64,000 bases of DNA from Sphingomonas sp. BK235 (GTDB lineage: Bacteria > Pseudomonadota > Alphaproteobacteria > Sphingomonadales > Sphingomonadaceae): assembly GCF_004345855.1 (NCBI RefSeq), contig NZ_SLXN01000006.1, positions 124,001 to 188,000 of the forward strand. Reading direction: 5' to 3'. How positions within the stretch are numbered: the first letter of the stretch is position 1; every line of letters begins with the position of its first letter. Below the pieces are notes generated by a model. It saw only the letters and a list, made by a program, of their open reading frames with translations. It did no database searches and was not told the DNA's origin. The position numbers were made by a program, and so were the translations under genes. Shown here in pieces: positions 1 through 8,710 of this stretch.

Positions 1-1015
1 GATCCTCGGCGCCGCCGGGCGCGACCCGACCGTGATGAACGGCGCGGTGATGAAGCATGTCGCGGGCAGCGACCGCCCCTTCGCCAGCGCTTTGGTGGGG
101 CAGGGCGAGGAATATGTCAGCGAGGTCGACGAGAGCGACGGATCGATCGCGCTCTACGCGCCGCGCGTGGCGGTGCTCAACAACGTCAGCCTCGATCACA
201 AGTCGCTCGACGAGCTCAACCTGCTGTTCGGCGACTTCCTCGCCAAGGCGCATCATGCGGTGGTCAACGCCGACAATGCCGACGCCGCGACGCTGGCGAT
301 GCGGCTCCCCGCCTCACGCGTGACGCGCTTCTCTCTGCGCGACGCGGGCGCCGGGCTGTTCGCCGACGCGATCGAGGAGGCGCCCTTCGCGGTGCGCTTC
401 GCGCTCCATCATCGCGGCGAGACGCGTGCGGTGGCGCTGCAGGTGCCGGGGCGGCACAATGTCGCCAATGCGCTGGCGGGGATCGCTGCCGCGCTGGCGG
501 CGGGGGTGCCGCTCGATGCGGCGGTGGCGGGGGTGGCGCGCTTCGAGGGGCTGCGCCGCCGCTTCGATCGCGTCGGGGCGGCCGCGGGCGTCACGGTGAT
601 CGACGACTTCGGTCACAATCCCGATAAGATCGCGGCGACGCTCGACACGTTGCACGCCTTTCCCGGCCGATTGATCCTGCTGTTCCAGCCGCACGGTTAT
701 GGTCCGCTCAAGGTGATGCGCGCCGAGCTGGCGGCGATGTTCGCTTCCAAGCTGGCACCCGACGACCTGCTGGTCCTGCCCGACCCGGTCTATCAGGGTG
801 GCACGGTGACGCGCGAGGTGACCAGCGCCGATGTGGTCCGCGACGTCGCCGTCGCGGGACGCCAGGCGCTCCACCTGCCCGAGCGCGCCGCCGCGGCGGC
901 GCATTGCGTCGCGGTGGCGCGCGCGGGCGACCGGATCGTGGTGATGGGCGCGCGCGACGACACCTTGTCGCTGCTCGCCGCCGAGATGGTGGAGATGCTC
1001 GCGCGGCGGGGCTAG
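1..1015 (+). CDS. Mur ligase family protein (MurC/Mpl-like), 5' end missing
   Basis: This is the C-terminal two thirds or more of an ATP-dependent Mur-type amide ligase; the frame is open to the left edge, so the N-terminal domain and probably the P-loop lie outside. Visible signatures are a DESDGS motif followed by a VLNNVSLDH segment, which is the central ATPase domain pattern of MurC/Mpl, and a DDFGHNPDK motif with a downstream FQPHGYGPL stretch, which match the C-terminal ligase domain. The family joins amino acids or peptides to UDP-MurNAc precursors in the cytoplasm. Canonical murC normally lies in the division/cell-wall cluster, which is not seen here, so a stand-alone Mpl-like or other Mur ligase paralogue is more likely; the substrate cannot be read from the fragment. 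Confidence 0.85.
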   Translation, partial: ILGAAGRDPTVMNGAVMKHVAGSDRPFASALVGQGEEYVSEVDESDGSIALYAPRVAVLNNVSLDHKSLDELNLLFGDFLAKAHHAVVNADNADAATLAMRLPASRVTRFSLRDAGAGLFADAIEEAPFAVRFALHHRGETRAVALQVPGRHNVANALAGIAAALAAGVPLDAAVAGVARFEGLRRRFDRVGAAAGVTVIDDFGHNPDKIAATLDTLHAFPGRLILLFQPHGYGPLKVMRAELAAMFASKLAPDDLLVLPDPVYQGGTVTREVTSADVVRDVAVAGRQALHLPERAAAAAHCVAVARAGDRIVVMGARDDTLSLLAAEMVEMLARRG

Positions 1016-1120
1016 CGCGCGCCGGCACGTGGCGCGGCCGGCGCCCCGCGGCGTAGCACCCGCCGAGCTAAACGTCCGGCAGCCTTCGCAAAACTCCGCG
1101 CCCTCGCTACATCGCGCGGC

Positions 1121-1846
1121 ATGAGCATCGTCACCAGCAAGCCCGCGCGCCCGCGCCTCGCCTATCATCACAGCGCCGGCGCGGCGCCGACCGTCGTCTT
1201 CCTGCCGGGTTATGCCTCCGACATGACCGGCACCAAGGCGCTCGCGCTCGAAGCCTGGGCCAAGGCACGCGGGCAGGGCTTCCTCCGCTTCGATTACGGC
1301 GGGTGCGGCGCGTCGGAAGGCGCGTTCGAGGATCAGTCGCTGACCGACTGGCGCGACGACGCGCTGGCGATGATCGACCATGTCGATGGCCCGGTCGTGC
1401 TGGTCGGCTCGTCGATGGGGGGCTGGGTGATGCTGCTCGCCGCGCTGGCGCGCCCGGCGCGCGTCGCCGCGCTGGTGGGGATCGCCGCCGCCCCCGATTT
1501 CACCGACTGGGGCTTCTCGCAGGAGGAGAAGATGTACCTGCTCGAGCACGGCCGGCTCGAGCGCGCCAACCCTTACGGCCCAGCGCCGACCGTCTACACC
1601 CGGCGGTTCTGGCAGTCGGGCGAGGCCAACCGGCTGATGTCGGGCGCGATCGCCTTCGACGGGCCGGTGCGGCTGCTCCACGGCCAGGCCGATCCCGATG
1701 TGCCATGGCATCGCAGCGCGCGGCTGGCCGAGCTGATCGGTTCGCCGCACGTTCAGACCTGGCTGGTCAAGGACGGCGATCACCGCCTGTCGCGCGAGGA
1801 CGATCTCGCGCTGCTGATCCGCGCGGTGGAGGATGTGGTGCCATGA
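1121..1846 (+). CDS. Alpha/beta hydrolase, ABHD10-like
   Basis: A 241-residue single-domain serine hydrolase without a signal peptide, so probably cytoplasmic. The nucleophile elbow is GSSMGG with Ser98; the likely acid is in HGQADPDVPW and the catalytic histidine in KDGDHRLS near residue 222. The early FLPGYASDMTGTKA stretch and overall length match the ABHD10-like esterase/thioesterase branch common in alphaproteobacteria. The natural substrate is unknown. Its stop codon overlaps the ATG of the following TPR gene by four bases (ATGA), so the two are probably translationally coupled. Confidence 0.8.
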   Translation: MSIVTSKPARPRLAYHHSAGAAPTVVFLPGYASDMTGTKALALEAWAKARGQGFLRFDYGGCGASEGAFEDQSLTDWRDDALAMIDHVDGPVVLVGSSMGGWVMLLAALARPARVAALVGIAAAPDFTDWGFSQEEKMYLLEHGRLERANPYGPAPTVYTRRFWQSGEANRLMSGAIAFDGPVRLLHGQADPDVPWHRSARLAELIGSPHVQTWLVKDGDHRLSREDDLALLIRAVEDVVP

Positions 1847-2586
1847 CCCTGCTCGCCGCCGCGCTGCTCGCCGCCGCCCAGCTCACCGCCGGCCCCGCCG
1901 CGCCGCCGGCCGCGCCGGTGACCGACCCGGCGGCGGGCTGCATCGCCGAGACGCGGAGCGATCCCGCCGCGGCGGAGGCGCGTGCGCGGCGCGGCGGCGC
2001 GGGTCTGCGCGCCTGCCTCGCGCTGGCGCTGGTGGCGCAGGACCGGTTCGCCGAGGCGGCGACCGCCTTCACCGAGGCGGCGCACGGGGCCGAGCTGGCG
2101 CACGATCGTCGCGCCGCCGATTATTGGGCGCAGGCGGGCAATGCGTGGCTGGCGGCGGGCGAGCCGCGTCAGGCCCGCGGCGCGCTCGACGCGGCGTTGG
2201 CGGCGGGGACCCTGGTGGACCTCCAGCGCGGCGAGGCGCATCTGGATCGCGCCCGCGCCGCGGTGGCGCTGGGGGATGAGGCGGCGGCGCGCACCGATCT
2301 CGATCAGGCGCTCAGCAACGCGGCGGACGATCCGCTGGCATGGCTGCTCTCGGCGACGCTGGCGCGGCGCGGCGACGACCTCGCGCGCGCGCGCACCGAC
2401 ATCGCGCAGGCGCTGCGCCGCGCTCCCGACGACGCATCGGTCCAGCTCGAGGCGGGGAATATCGCCGCGGCAGCGGGCGACGCCGATCGCGCCAAGGCCG
2501 CGTGGCAGGAGGCGGCGCGGCTCGCACCCGATTCACCCGCGGGCCGTTCGGCGGCGCAGGCGCTGACGCAGTTCGGCGCGAACTGA
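1843..2586 (+). CDS. Exported tetratricopeptide-repeat protein
   Basis: 247 residues starting at the ATG that overlaps the preceding hydrolase stop. The N terminus is a short hydrophobic Ala/Leu segment of about 20 residues consistent with a signal peptide. It is followed by at least three helix-turn-helix units of TPR character (for example FAEAATAFTEAA, PRQARGALDAAL, LARARTDIAQALRRAPDDASVQLEAG). TPR proteins are protein-protein interaction scaffolds; a partner cannot be named. The overlap suggests co-expression with the upstream hydrolase. It converges on the marC-type gene. Confidence 0.7.
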   Translation: MTLLAAALLAAAQLTAGPAAPPAAPVTDPAAGCIAETRSDPAAAEARARRGGAGLRACLALALVAQDRFAEAATAFTEAAHGAELAHDRRAADYWAQAGNAWLAAGEPRQARGALDAALAAGTLVDLQRGEAHLDRARAAVALGDEAAARTDLDQALSNAADDPLAWLLSATLARRGDDLARARTDIAQALRRAPDDASVQLEAGNIAAAAGDADRAKAAWQEAARLAPDSPAGRSAAQALTQFGAN

Positions 2587-2604
2587 CCGCGCGCGGCGCG
2601 GCGG

Positions 2605-3222
2605 TCAGCGCAGCTGCTCGACCACCCCGTCGATCACGAACTGTACCGCCAGCGCCGCCAGCAGCACGCCGAGCAGCCGCGTGATCACCGCCTCGATCTT
2701 GGCGCCAAGGATGCGCATGATCGGCCCCGCCGCCAGCAGCGAGCCCAGCATCAGCAGCAGGTTGGCGCCCAGCGCCGCCATCACCACCGCCGAGCGCTCG
2801 AAGCCGTTGCTGCGCGCCATCAGCAGCATCACCGTCGCGATCGAGCCCGGCCCGGCGATCATCGGCATCGCCATCGGGAAGATCGAGACGTCGTCGGCCT
2901 CCTCCGCGGTGACCTTGGCGGCGCGGTCCTCGCGGCGCTGGGTGCGCTTCTCGAACACCATCTCGAGCGCGATCAGGAACAGCATCAGCCCGCCCGCGAT
3001 GCGGAACGAGGCGAGCTCGATCCCGAGCGCGTGGAGCAGCGGCTCGCCCGCCAGCGCGAACAGCAGCAGGATCGCCGCCGCCACCACCACCGCGCGGATC
3101 GCCATGGCGCGGCGATGCGCCGGGGTGGCGCCCGCGGTCAGCCCGGCGAAGATCGGCGCGCAGCCGGGCGGGTCGATGATGACGAACAAGGTGATGAAGG
3201 ATGAGACGAACAGCTCGACCAT
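2605..3222 (-). CDS. MarC family integral membrane protein
   Basis: 205 residues with about six hydrophobic segments. The N-terminal LFVIIDPPGCAPIFAGLT and the later RIAGGLMLFLIALEMVF segments are hallmarks of the MarC/UPF0056 inner-membrane family, whose biochemical function is not established despite the historical link to multiple antibiotic resistance. The start lies one base after the folD stop, so it is the last gene of the minus-strand run YggT - DUF167 - FolD - MarC. Confidence 0.88.
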   Translation of the reverse strand: MVELFVSSFITLFVIIDPPGCAPIFAGLTAGATPAHRRAMAIRAVVVAAAILLLFALAGEPLLHALGIELASFRIAGGLMLFLIALEMVFEKRTQRREDRAAKVTAEEADDVSIFPMAMPMIAGPGSIATVMLLMARSNGFERSAVVMAALGANLLLMLGSLLAAGPIMRILGAKIEAVITRLLGVLLAALAVQFVIDGVVEQLR

Positions 3223-3223
3223 C

Positions 3224-4093
3224 TCAGAGCGACGCGTCCACCGCCAGCCCGGCGCGACGCGACGCCGCCACCAATGTGTTGCGCAGCAGCACCGCGATCG
3301 TCATCGGCCCGACCCCGCCCGGCACCGGGGTGATCGCCCCCGCCACCTCCGCGACGCGCGGGTCGACGTCGCCCACGAGTCCGCCCTCGACGCGGTTGAT
3401 GCCGACGTCGATCACGGTCGCGCCCGGCTTGATCCACTCCGGCTGGACGAAGCCGGGGATGCCGACCGCGGCGACGACGATGTCGGCCATTCGCACATGC
3501 GCCATCACGTCGCGCGTGCGGCTGTGTACCGTCGTCACCGTGCAGCTCTCCTGCAGCAGCAGCGCCGCCATCGGCTTGCCGACGATGTTCGAGCGGCCGA
3601 TCACCACCGCCTCCAGCCCGGCGAGATGCGGGTGGACGTCGCGCAGCAGCATCAGGCAGCCGAGCGGCGTGCACGGCACCAGCGCGTCGAGGCCGGTGGC
3701 GAGCCGCCCGGCGTTGAGCGGGTGGAAGCCGTCGACGTCCTTGTCGGGATCGACCCGCGCGATCACCGCGCGCTCGTCGATGTGGCGCGGCAGCGGCAGT
3801 TGGACGAGGATGCCGTCCACCGCCGGGTCGGCGTTGAGCCGGTCGACGAGCGCGACCAAAGTCTCCTGCGTCGTGTCGGCGGGGAGGCGGTGCTCGAAGC
3901 TCGCCATGCCCGCCGCCAGCGTCGCCTTGCCCTTGGAGCGGACATAGACCGAGGAGGCCGGATCCTCGCCGACCAGCACCACCGCCAGCCCGGGCTGGCG
4001 CCCGGCGGCCGAGGTGAAGGCGGCGGCAGCGGTGGCGACACGGTCGCGCAGCGCGGCGGCGAAGGCTTTTCCGTCGATGAGGCGGGCGGTCAT
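3224..4093 (-). CDS. folD: Bifunctional methylenetetrahydrofolate dehydrogenase/cyclohydrolase FolD
   Basis: 289 residues, full length for FolD. It interconverts 5,10-methylene-, 5,10-methenyl- and 10-formyl-tetrahydrofolate in cytoplasmic one-carbon metabolism. Family signatures are visible: the YVRSKGKA motif with the catalytic lysine near residue 54, the [10 protein letters not shown] motif, the DVDGFHP segment, the [11 protein letters not shown] nucleotide-binding loop and the [10 protein letters not shown] motif near the C terminus. The start codon overlaps the stop of the upstream DUF167 gene (ATGA). Confidence 0.96.
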   Translation of the reverse strand: MTARLIDGKAFAAALRDRVATAAAAFTSAAGRQPGLAVVLVGEDPASSVYVRSKGKATLAAGMASFEHRLPADTTQETLVALVDRLNADPAVDGILVQLPLPRHIDERAVIARVDPDKDVDGFHPLNAGRLATGLDALVPCTPLGCLMLLRDVHPHLAGLEAVVIGRSNIVGKPMAALLLQESCTVTTVHSRTRDVMAHVRMADIVVAAVGIPGFVQPEWIKPGATVIDVGINRVEGGLVGDVDPRVAEVAGAITPVPGGVGPMTIAVLLRNTLVAASRRAGLAVDASL

Positions 4094-4392
4094 GACTCGG
4101 CCGCATAGAACGAAGCGGCGCGCTGTGCCAGCGTCGCGGGATCGCCTTTGATCGTCAGCCGCTTGAGCCGCGCGGTCTGGCCCGCGACCAGCGCCACGTC
4201 GCGCTTCGCCACGCCGAAGTGGCGCGCCACCAGCGCGACCAAAGCATGGTTGGCGGCACCGTCGACCGGGGCGGCGGCGAGCCGCGCGGCGAGGTGCTCG
4301 TCCGTCCCCGCCGTCAGTGAGTCGCGCCCGCCGCGCGGCGTCACGCGCACCGCGAGCGCGATTCCCTCCGCGGTCGCGCGCCAGGCGCTCAG
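4090..4392 (-). CDS. DUF167 (YggU-type) protein
   Basis: Small protein of the DUF167/YggU fold, recognised by [10 protein letters not shown] near the N terminus and by [16 protein letters not shown], where basic and glycine residues are conserved. The first ATG/GTG-type start in frame is the GTG at 4350, but that would cut into the first conserved beta strand: the codons just upstream (encoding [14 protein letters not shown]) look like genuine family sequence. The only start candidate that includes them is a CTG at 4392, which also overlaps the yggT stop. I therefore give the longer form; if CTG is not used the gene is 4090-4350 and 86 residues. Function of the family is unknown. Confidence 0.72.
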   Translation of the reverse strand: MSAWRATAEGIALAVRVTPRGGRDSLTAGTDEHLAARLAAAPVDGAANHALVALVARHFGVAKRDVALVAGQTARLKRLTIKGDPATLAQRAASFYAAES

Positions 4393-4697
4393 ACGGCGCC
4401 GCCCACCAGCACGCTCGCGGCGATGTTGTTGAGGATGATGTTGAGGATCACCAGCCCGAGCAGCACCACCATCGGCGCGAAGTCGATCCCGCCGGTGGCG
4501 GGCAGCAGGCGGCGGATCGGGCGGTAGAGCGGCTCGGTCAGCCGGTCGAGCCCGTCGTGCAGCCCGCGGATGAACGGGCTGGAGGTGTTGATGATGTTGA
4601 ACACGATCAGCAGCGACAGGATGAACTGGATGATGATGATCCAGCGCACGAACGAGATCAGCACCTGCAGGATCTGGATGATGGTGAGCGTCAGCAC
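4389..4697 (-). CDS. yggT: YggT family membrane protein
   Basis: 102 residues from the GTG at 4697, chosen because a GGAG lies about nine bases upstream and because YggT proteins are near 100 residues; the frame stays open to 4796 but the extra residues do not look like family sequence. Two hydrophobic segments flank the characteristic [24 protein letters not shown] signature region. YggT proteins are inner-membrane proteins linked in various bacteria to osmotic tolerance or cell-division clusters; the exact role is unknown. It is first in the run leading to folD and marC. Confidence 0.88.
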   Translation of the reverse strand: MLTLTIIQILQVLISFVRWIIIIQFILSLLIVFNIINTSSPFIRGLHDGLDRLTEPLYRPIRRLLPATGGIDFAPMVVLLGLVILNIILNNIAASVLVGGAV

Positions 4698-4812
4698 GCG
4701 CGGCGTCTCCGTGATGGTGTATCGGTCATATAGGGCACTGGCGCGGCCGGTGCCAGCGGGTGTGGGTTGAGGTTGGCGGGCGGGTGGAGCGAGCACCGTT
4801 TGCCCCCATCCG

Positions 4813-4910
4813 GCGTCATCCTGAACTCGTTTCAGGATCCACCGTGCCGCGCACCCAGGTCCGTCGGCGCTCGCGGGTCAGTGGATCCTGAAACAAGTTC
4901 AGGATGACGC
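4813..4910. repeat. Long palindromic element, copy 1
   Basis: Two inverted 30-base arms (4813-4842 and 4881-4910) begin GTCATCCTGAA and end AGGATCCAC; each arm is itself an imperfect hairpin (CCTGAAC...GTTTCAGG). The arms differ at only a few bases. The spacer carries a CCGCG/CGCGG pair. It belongs to the dispersed family found repeatedly up to 41 kb. Confidence 0.9.
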
Positions 4911-4954
4911 CAGCGAGAGAGGGCGGCGCCAGCGAGAGAGGGCGGCGCCAGCGA
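4909..4954 (+). repeat. 19-bp tandem direct repeat
   Basis: Two identical 19-base units (4909-4927 and 4928-4946, reading GCCAGCGAGAGAGGGCGGC) and eight bases of a third abut the end of palindromic element copy 1 just downstream of argB. Confidence 0.85.
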
Positions 4955-4978
4955 AGGAGCGTGCGCCCGCCCACCCCC

Positions 4979-5896
4979 TCACCGCCGGATCAGCGTGCCC
5001 GCGCCGCGCCGCGTGAAGATCTCGAGCAGCATCGCGTGCGGCACGCGCCCGTCCAGCACCACCGCGGCGTCGACCCCGGCCTCGACCGCGGCGACGCAGG
5101 TCTCCAGCTTGGGGATCATCCCGCCCCTGATCGTCCCCTCCTCGCGCAGCCGCTTGATCGCCGCCGGGTCGAGGTCGGTGAGCAGCTCGCCGTCGCGGTC
5201 GAGCACGCCCGCCACGTCGGTCAGCAGGAAGAAGCGCGCCGCGCCCAGCGCCGCGGCGATCGCGCCCGCCATCGTGTCGGCGTTGATATTGTAGGTGTGG
5301 CCGTCCGCGCCGATGCCGATCGGCGCGATCACCGGGATGATGCCGTCGCGGCTGAGCGAGTCGATGATGCGGCGGTCGACCGCGACCGGCTCGCCGACGA
5401 AGCCGAGGTCGACCTTGCGCTCGATCCCCTGCAGCGGGTCGGGGTCGCGGCCACCGACCTTCTCGGCCTGGACCAGCCCGGCGTCCTTGCCCGAGATGCC
5501 GACCGCGCGGCCGCCGGCACGGCCGATCCAGCTGACGATCTCCTTGTTGATCGATCCGGCCAGGACCATCTCGGCGATCTGGGCGGTCTCCGCGTCGGTG
5601 ACGCGCAAGCCGTCGACGAACCGCGACTCGACCCCCAGCCGCTTGAGCATGCTGCCGATCTGCGGCCCGCCGCCGTGCACCACCACCGGGTTGATGCCGA
5701 CCGCCTTGAGCAGCACCACGTCCTCGGCGAAATCGGCCTGCGCCTCGGGCTCGCCCATCGCGTGGCCGCCGTATTTCACCACGAAGGTCTTGCCCGCGTA
5801 GCGCTGGAGATAGGGCAGCGCCTCGACCAGCGTCTCGGCCTTGAGCGAGGGGGGCACGGCAGCGATCGGGGCGGCGGCGGGGGTCGGATCGGTCAT
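4979..5896 (-). CDS. argB: Acetylglutamate kinase ArgB
   Basis: 305 residues from the ATG at 5896; an ATG four codons upstream (5908) is an alternative. It phosphorylates N-acetylglutamate, the second step of arginine biosynthesis. Amino-acid-kinase motifs are clear: KYGGHAMG, VVHGGGPQIG, the GVESRFVDGLRVTD region, VGISGKDAGL and NINADTMAGAIA, with the C-terminal KLETCVAAVEAGV and RVPHAMLLE segments typical of arginine-inhibitable ArgB. The N-terminal extension of about 20 Ala/Pro-rich residues is common in alphaproteobacteria. The transporter gene upstream is on the same strand 38 bases away. Confidence 0.96.
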   Translation of the reverse strand: MTDPTPAAAPIAAVPPSLKAETLVEALPYLQRYAGKTFVVKYGGHAMGEPEAQADFAEDVVLLKAVGINPVVVHGGGPQIGSMLKRLGVESRFVDGLRVTDAETAQIAEMVLAGSINKEIVSWIGRAGGRAVGISGKDAGLVQAEKVGGRDPDPLQGIERKVDLGFVGEPVAVDRRIIDSLSRDGIIPVIAPIGIGADGHTYNINADTMAGAIAAALGAARFFLLTDVAGVLDRDGELLTDLDPAAIKRLREEGTIRGGMIPKLETCVAAVEAGVDAAVVLDGRVPHAMLLEIFTRRGAGTLIRR

Positions 5897-5934
5897 CCGC
5901 GGCGCCATAGCGGCGCGGGCGCGGGGGCGAAAGG

Positions 5935-6606
5935 TCAGCCGTCGAGCCGGCGGCCCAGCGCGACCATCAGGTAGATCAGCGGCGGCACCAGCACGATCGA
6001 CAGCACTACCTTGGCCAGCATCTGCCCCGCCATCAGCCAGCCCACCGCGGAGAGGCCGAAGGCGATCGAGATGAACAGCACCGAGTCGACGATCTGGCTG
6101 AGCGCGCTGGCGGTGGCGGCGCGGAACCACAGCAGCCGCCCGCCCTCGCGCCCCTTGAGCCAGGAGAAGATCGTGACGTTGAGCGTCTGCGACACGCCAT
6201 AGGCGACGATCCCGCCCGCCCAGATCCACGGCGTCGCGCCCATCATCTGCTCGAACGCGGCGAGATGCGCGCGATCCATCTCGGGCGCGGGCGGAAGCTC
6301 GAGCACCACCAGCGTCAGCACCATCGAGACGAGCAGCGGCACGAAGCCCAGCAGCACGAGCCTGCCGGCGACCTTCTGCCCGTGCAGCTCGGCCACCGCG
6401 CTGGAGGTGACGACCAGCAGCAGGAAGGCGAAGATCCCCGCCTCCACCGCGAGCGGCGGCAGCCCGACCAGCGGCCCCAGCGCCGAGATCGGCCCGAGCG
6501 ACACCTGCTTGTTGCCGAGCACCCCGGCGATGCAGACCATCCCGCCGTAGAAGATCGACAGGGCGAACAGCGAGCGCGGGATCGGGGCGTGGGGAGCGGA
6601 GGCCAT
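5935..6606 (-). CDS. yhhQ: Queuosine precursor transporter (YhhQ/VUT family)
   Basis: 223 residues with about six membrane spans. The start at 6606 (MASAPHAP) is preferred over an upstream in-frame ATG that would add a low-complexity leader. Family signatures are the conserved ANxx-type loop after the first span, GIVAYGVSQTLNVTIF and IVDSVLFISIAF. YhhQ-type proteins import queuosine precursors such as preQ0/preQ1 across the inner membrane for tRNA modification. The precise ligand in this organism is inferred from family only. Confidence 0.85.
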   Translation of the reverse strand: MASAPHAPIPRSLFALSIFYGGMVCIAGVLGNKQVSLGPISALGPLVGLPPLAVEAGIFAFLLLVVTSSAVAELHGQKVAGRLVLLGFVPLLVSMVLTLVVLELPPAPEMDRAHLAAFEQMMGATPWIWAGGIVAYGVSQTLNVTIFSWLKGREGGRLLWFRAATASALSQIVDSVLFISIAFGLSAVGWLMAGQMLAKVVLSIVLVPPLIYLMVALGRRLDG

Positions 6607-6717
6607 CGCGAGCGTCGTAGCGGGCGCGGGGGGTGGGGGGAAGGTGTCGCGGGGACAAGCTAATCCTCCTCTCACCGGCTTTCCCTGCCTCACTCTTCCG
6701 TCATCCCGGGCTCTTCC

Positions 6718-6745
6718 GTCATCCCGGACTCGGTCCGGGATCCAC
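6718..6745 (+). repeat. Single arm of the palindromic element
   Basis: A 28-base hairpin-forming arm reading GTCATCCCGGACTCGG then TCCGGGATCCAC; the facing arm is not found at the usual distance. A partial GTCATCCCGGGCT sits just before it at 6700. Confidence 0.8.
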
Positions 6746-6880
6746 CGTGCCGCATATTCGTGCAGCGTTGCTGTCGCGGAACGGTGGGTAAAGGTGGCTT
6801 GCCTCTTCGGCCGCCTGATCGGCCGCTGCTCTTCGCGGGTGATACGCTGTGATGAGGGAGTCCTCTTTCTCTTGCCTCAC

Positions 6881-6976
6881 CGTCATCCCGGCCTCGCGCC
6901 GGGATCCATTTTTCCGCGTAAGCAACGTTGGCGGCTCTCGCGGCACCATGGATCCCGGGCCGAGCCCGGGATGACG
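6881..6976. repeat. Long palindromic element, copy 2
   Basis: Left arm 6881-6909 (CGTCATCCCGG...CCGGGATCCAT) and right arm 6947-6976 (ATGGATCCCGGG...CCCGGGATGACG). The spacer keeps the family pattern of an inner pair, CCGCGTAAGCAACG facing GGCTCTCGCGGCA. Confidence 0.9.
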
Positions 6977-6984
6977 GGGGCGAG

Positions 6985-7049
6985 TGGCTTCCGCGACAAT
7001 GAAACTTCTGGGTCCGGACCAGTGGATCTCGTAACACGTCCGGGATGAC
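6985..7049. repeat. Outer flank of an extended palindromic element
   Basis: CCGCGACAATGAAACTTCTG, then GGTCCGGACC, then a right arm ending TCCGGGATGACG. The same order recurs at 11276-11338, showing that some copies have a longer outer layer than the simple 96-base form. Confidence 0.75.
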
Positions 7050-7249
7050 GGAGGGAGGAGGGCCTTCCCCAGTCTCTCGTCGAGGAACGCCGACAGCGGA
7101 GGCTTGCCCCCAACCCGTTGCGAATCCGGCACACCCTTTCCCGACTCGCGCGAACATGGCTGGCGGCGCACGGCCACGGCTGTATGATCCGCCCCCGCGT
7201 GCGCGCCCCCGCCGCGCGCCCTCCACGCGGCTCACATCAAAGAAGACGA

Positions 7250-8599
7250 ATGCAGAGAATCCTGATCGGTCTCGCGGGCATCGCGGTGATCCTGCTGCTC
7301 GCGGTGCTGCTCTCCGCCGACCGCCGCGCGATCCGCCCGCGCGTCGTCGGCAGCGCCTTCGCGCTCCAGGCGCTGATCGCGGTGATCGTGCTCTACTGGA
7401 CGCCCGGCCGCGCCGCGCTCGCCGGCGCCTCGGCCGGCGTCGCCGCGCTGCTGGGCTATTCGCAGCGCGGCACCGAGTTCCTGTTCGGCAATCTCGCCAG
7501 CCCCGCCGTCGGCGGGCAGAGCTTCGCCATCGCCGCGCTGCCGGTGATCATCTTCTTCGCCAGCCTGGTGTCGATCCTCTATTATCTCGGCGTGATGCAG
7601 CTGGTGGTGCGCTGGCTCGGCGGCGCGATCGAGAAATTGATCGGCACCAGCAAGGTGGAGAGCCTGTGCGCCGCCGCCAACATCTTCGTCGGCCAGAGCG
7701 AGTCGCCGCTGGTGATCCGCCCGTATCTCGCCGGGCTCACCCCGCCGCAGGTCTTCACGGTGATGACCAGCGGCATGGCGGGCGTGGCGGGGACGATCCT
7801 GGCGGCCTATGCCTCGATGGGGATCAGCATCGACTATCTGCTCGCCGCCAGCTTCATGGCGGCGCCGGGCGGGATCCTGATGGCCAAGATCATCATGCCC
7901 GACCGGCGCGTCACGCCCGACGGCGAGCTCGCGTTGGGCGACGTGCCGGGCGCGCCGCGCGACGTCGCGCTGGCGGACCATCGCCGCACCGCCGCGGGGA
8001 TCGGCCCGGCGGCGCTGCCGAGCGAGGCGGCGCACCCGGTCGCGGGCGAGCCGCTCCCCGACGCGACTCACGACGAGGAGAAGCCCGCCAACCTCATCAT
8101 GGCGGCGGCGCAGGGGGCGCAGACCGGCGTCAAGCTGGCGGTGGCGGTGGGCGCGATGGTGCTCGCCTTCGTCGCGCTGGTGGCGCTCGCCAACGGGCTG
8201 CTCGGCGGCGTCGGCGGCTGGTTCGGCCACCCCGAGCTGAGCTTCCAGGGGCTGCTCGGCTATGTCTTCCAGCCGGTGATGTTCCTGCTCAACGTACCGT
8301 GGCGCGAGGCCGGCATCGCGGGCGGACTGTTCGGCGAGAAGATCGTGCTCAACGAGTTCGTCGCCTATATCGATCTCGGCAAGCAGGCGGCGCAGCTCAG
8401 CCCGCGCACCATCGCGATCGTCACCTTCGCGCTGTGCGGCTTCGCCAATTTTTCCTCGATCGCGATCCAGATGGCGGTGACGGGCAGCCTCGCGCCCAAC
8501 CAGCGCCCGACCATCGCGCGGCTCGGCCTGCGCGCGCTGGCGGCGGGGAGCCTGGCGAACCTGATGAGCGCCGCGCTGGCGGGGCTGCTGATCGGCTGA
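7250..8599 (+). CDS. Concentrative nucleoside transporter (NupC/CNT family)
   Basis: 449 residues from the ATG at 7250, preceded by AGAAGA; the frame is open further upstream but without family sequence. Multi-span inner-membrane nucleoside:cation symporter. Diagnostic stretches are GTSKVESLCAAANIFVGQSE followed by SPLVIRPYL, which is the substrate/ion-binding core, EKIVLNEFVAY and CGFANFSSIAIQ. A cytoplasmic loop between about residues 220 and 285 is some 45 residues longer than in E. coli NupC and is rich in Asp, Ala and Pro before the conserved EKPANLIMAAAQGA. Substrate range (pyrimidine versus purine nucleosides) cannot be called. Confidence 0.93.
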   Translation: MQRILIGLAGIAVILLLAVLLSADRRAIRPRVVGSAFALQALIAVIVLYWTPGRAALAGASAGVAALLGYSQRGTEFLFGNLASPAVGGQSFAIAALPVIIFFASLVSILYYLGVMQLVVRWLGGAIEKLIGTSKVESLCAAANIFVGQSESPLVIRPYLAGLTPPQVFTVMTSGMAGVAGTILAAYASMGISIDYLLAASFMAAPGGILMAKIIMPDRRVTPDGELALGDVPGAPRDVALADHRRTAAGIGPAALPSEAAHPVAGEPLPDATHDEEKPANLIMAAAQGAQTGVKLAVAVGAMVLAFVALVALANGLLGGVGGWFGHPELSFQGLLGYVFQPVMFLLNVPWREAGIAGGLFGEKIVLNEFVAYIDLGKQAAQLSPRTIAIVTFALCGFANFSSIAIQMAVTGSLAPNQRPTIARLGLRALAAGSLANLMSAALAGLLIG

Positions 8600-8710
8600 G
8601 GGCCGCCAAGACGCTGGGCCGGGTGACGCTTCCGGGTCAGCGCGCCCGCCACCCTGCCGCGGTTCCCGATCTCGCCTTCCTATAACGGAGGTCGAGAAAG
8701 GGGTCGCACC

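Larger units (their letters stand above)
6607..7249. other. Intergenic region dominated by palindromic elements
   Basis: No convincing gene lies in these 643 bases between the divergent transporter genes. It holds one isolated arm, one complete palindromic element and one element-derived right flank (listed separately). Promoters of both flanking genes must lie at its two ends. Confidence 0.7.

Noticed and set aside
1303..2586. A longer open frame upstream of the TPR protein
   Set aside because: It overlaps the hydrolase gene in another frame; the signal peptide begins at ATG 1843 and the ATGA overlap supports that start.
6644..7235. Several open frames in the repeat-rich gap at 6.6-7.2 kb
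   Set aside because: Their residues (HPGLAPGS, GSRxEAGMT) come from translating palindromic elements and not from a gene.
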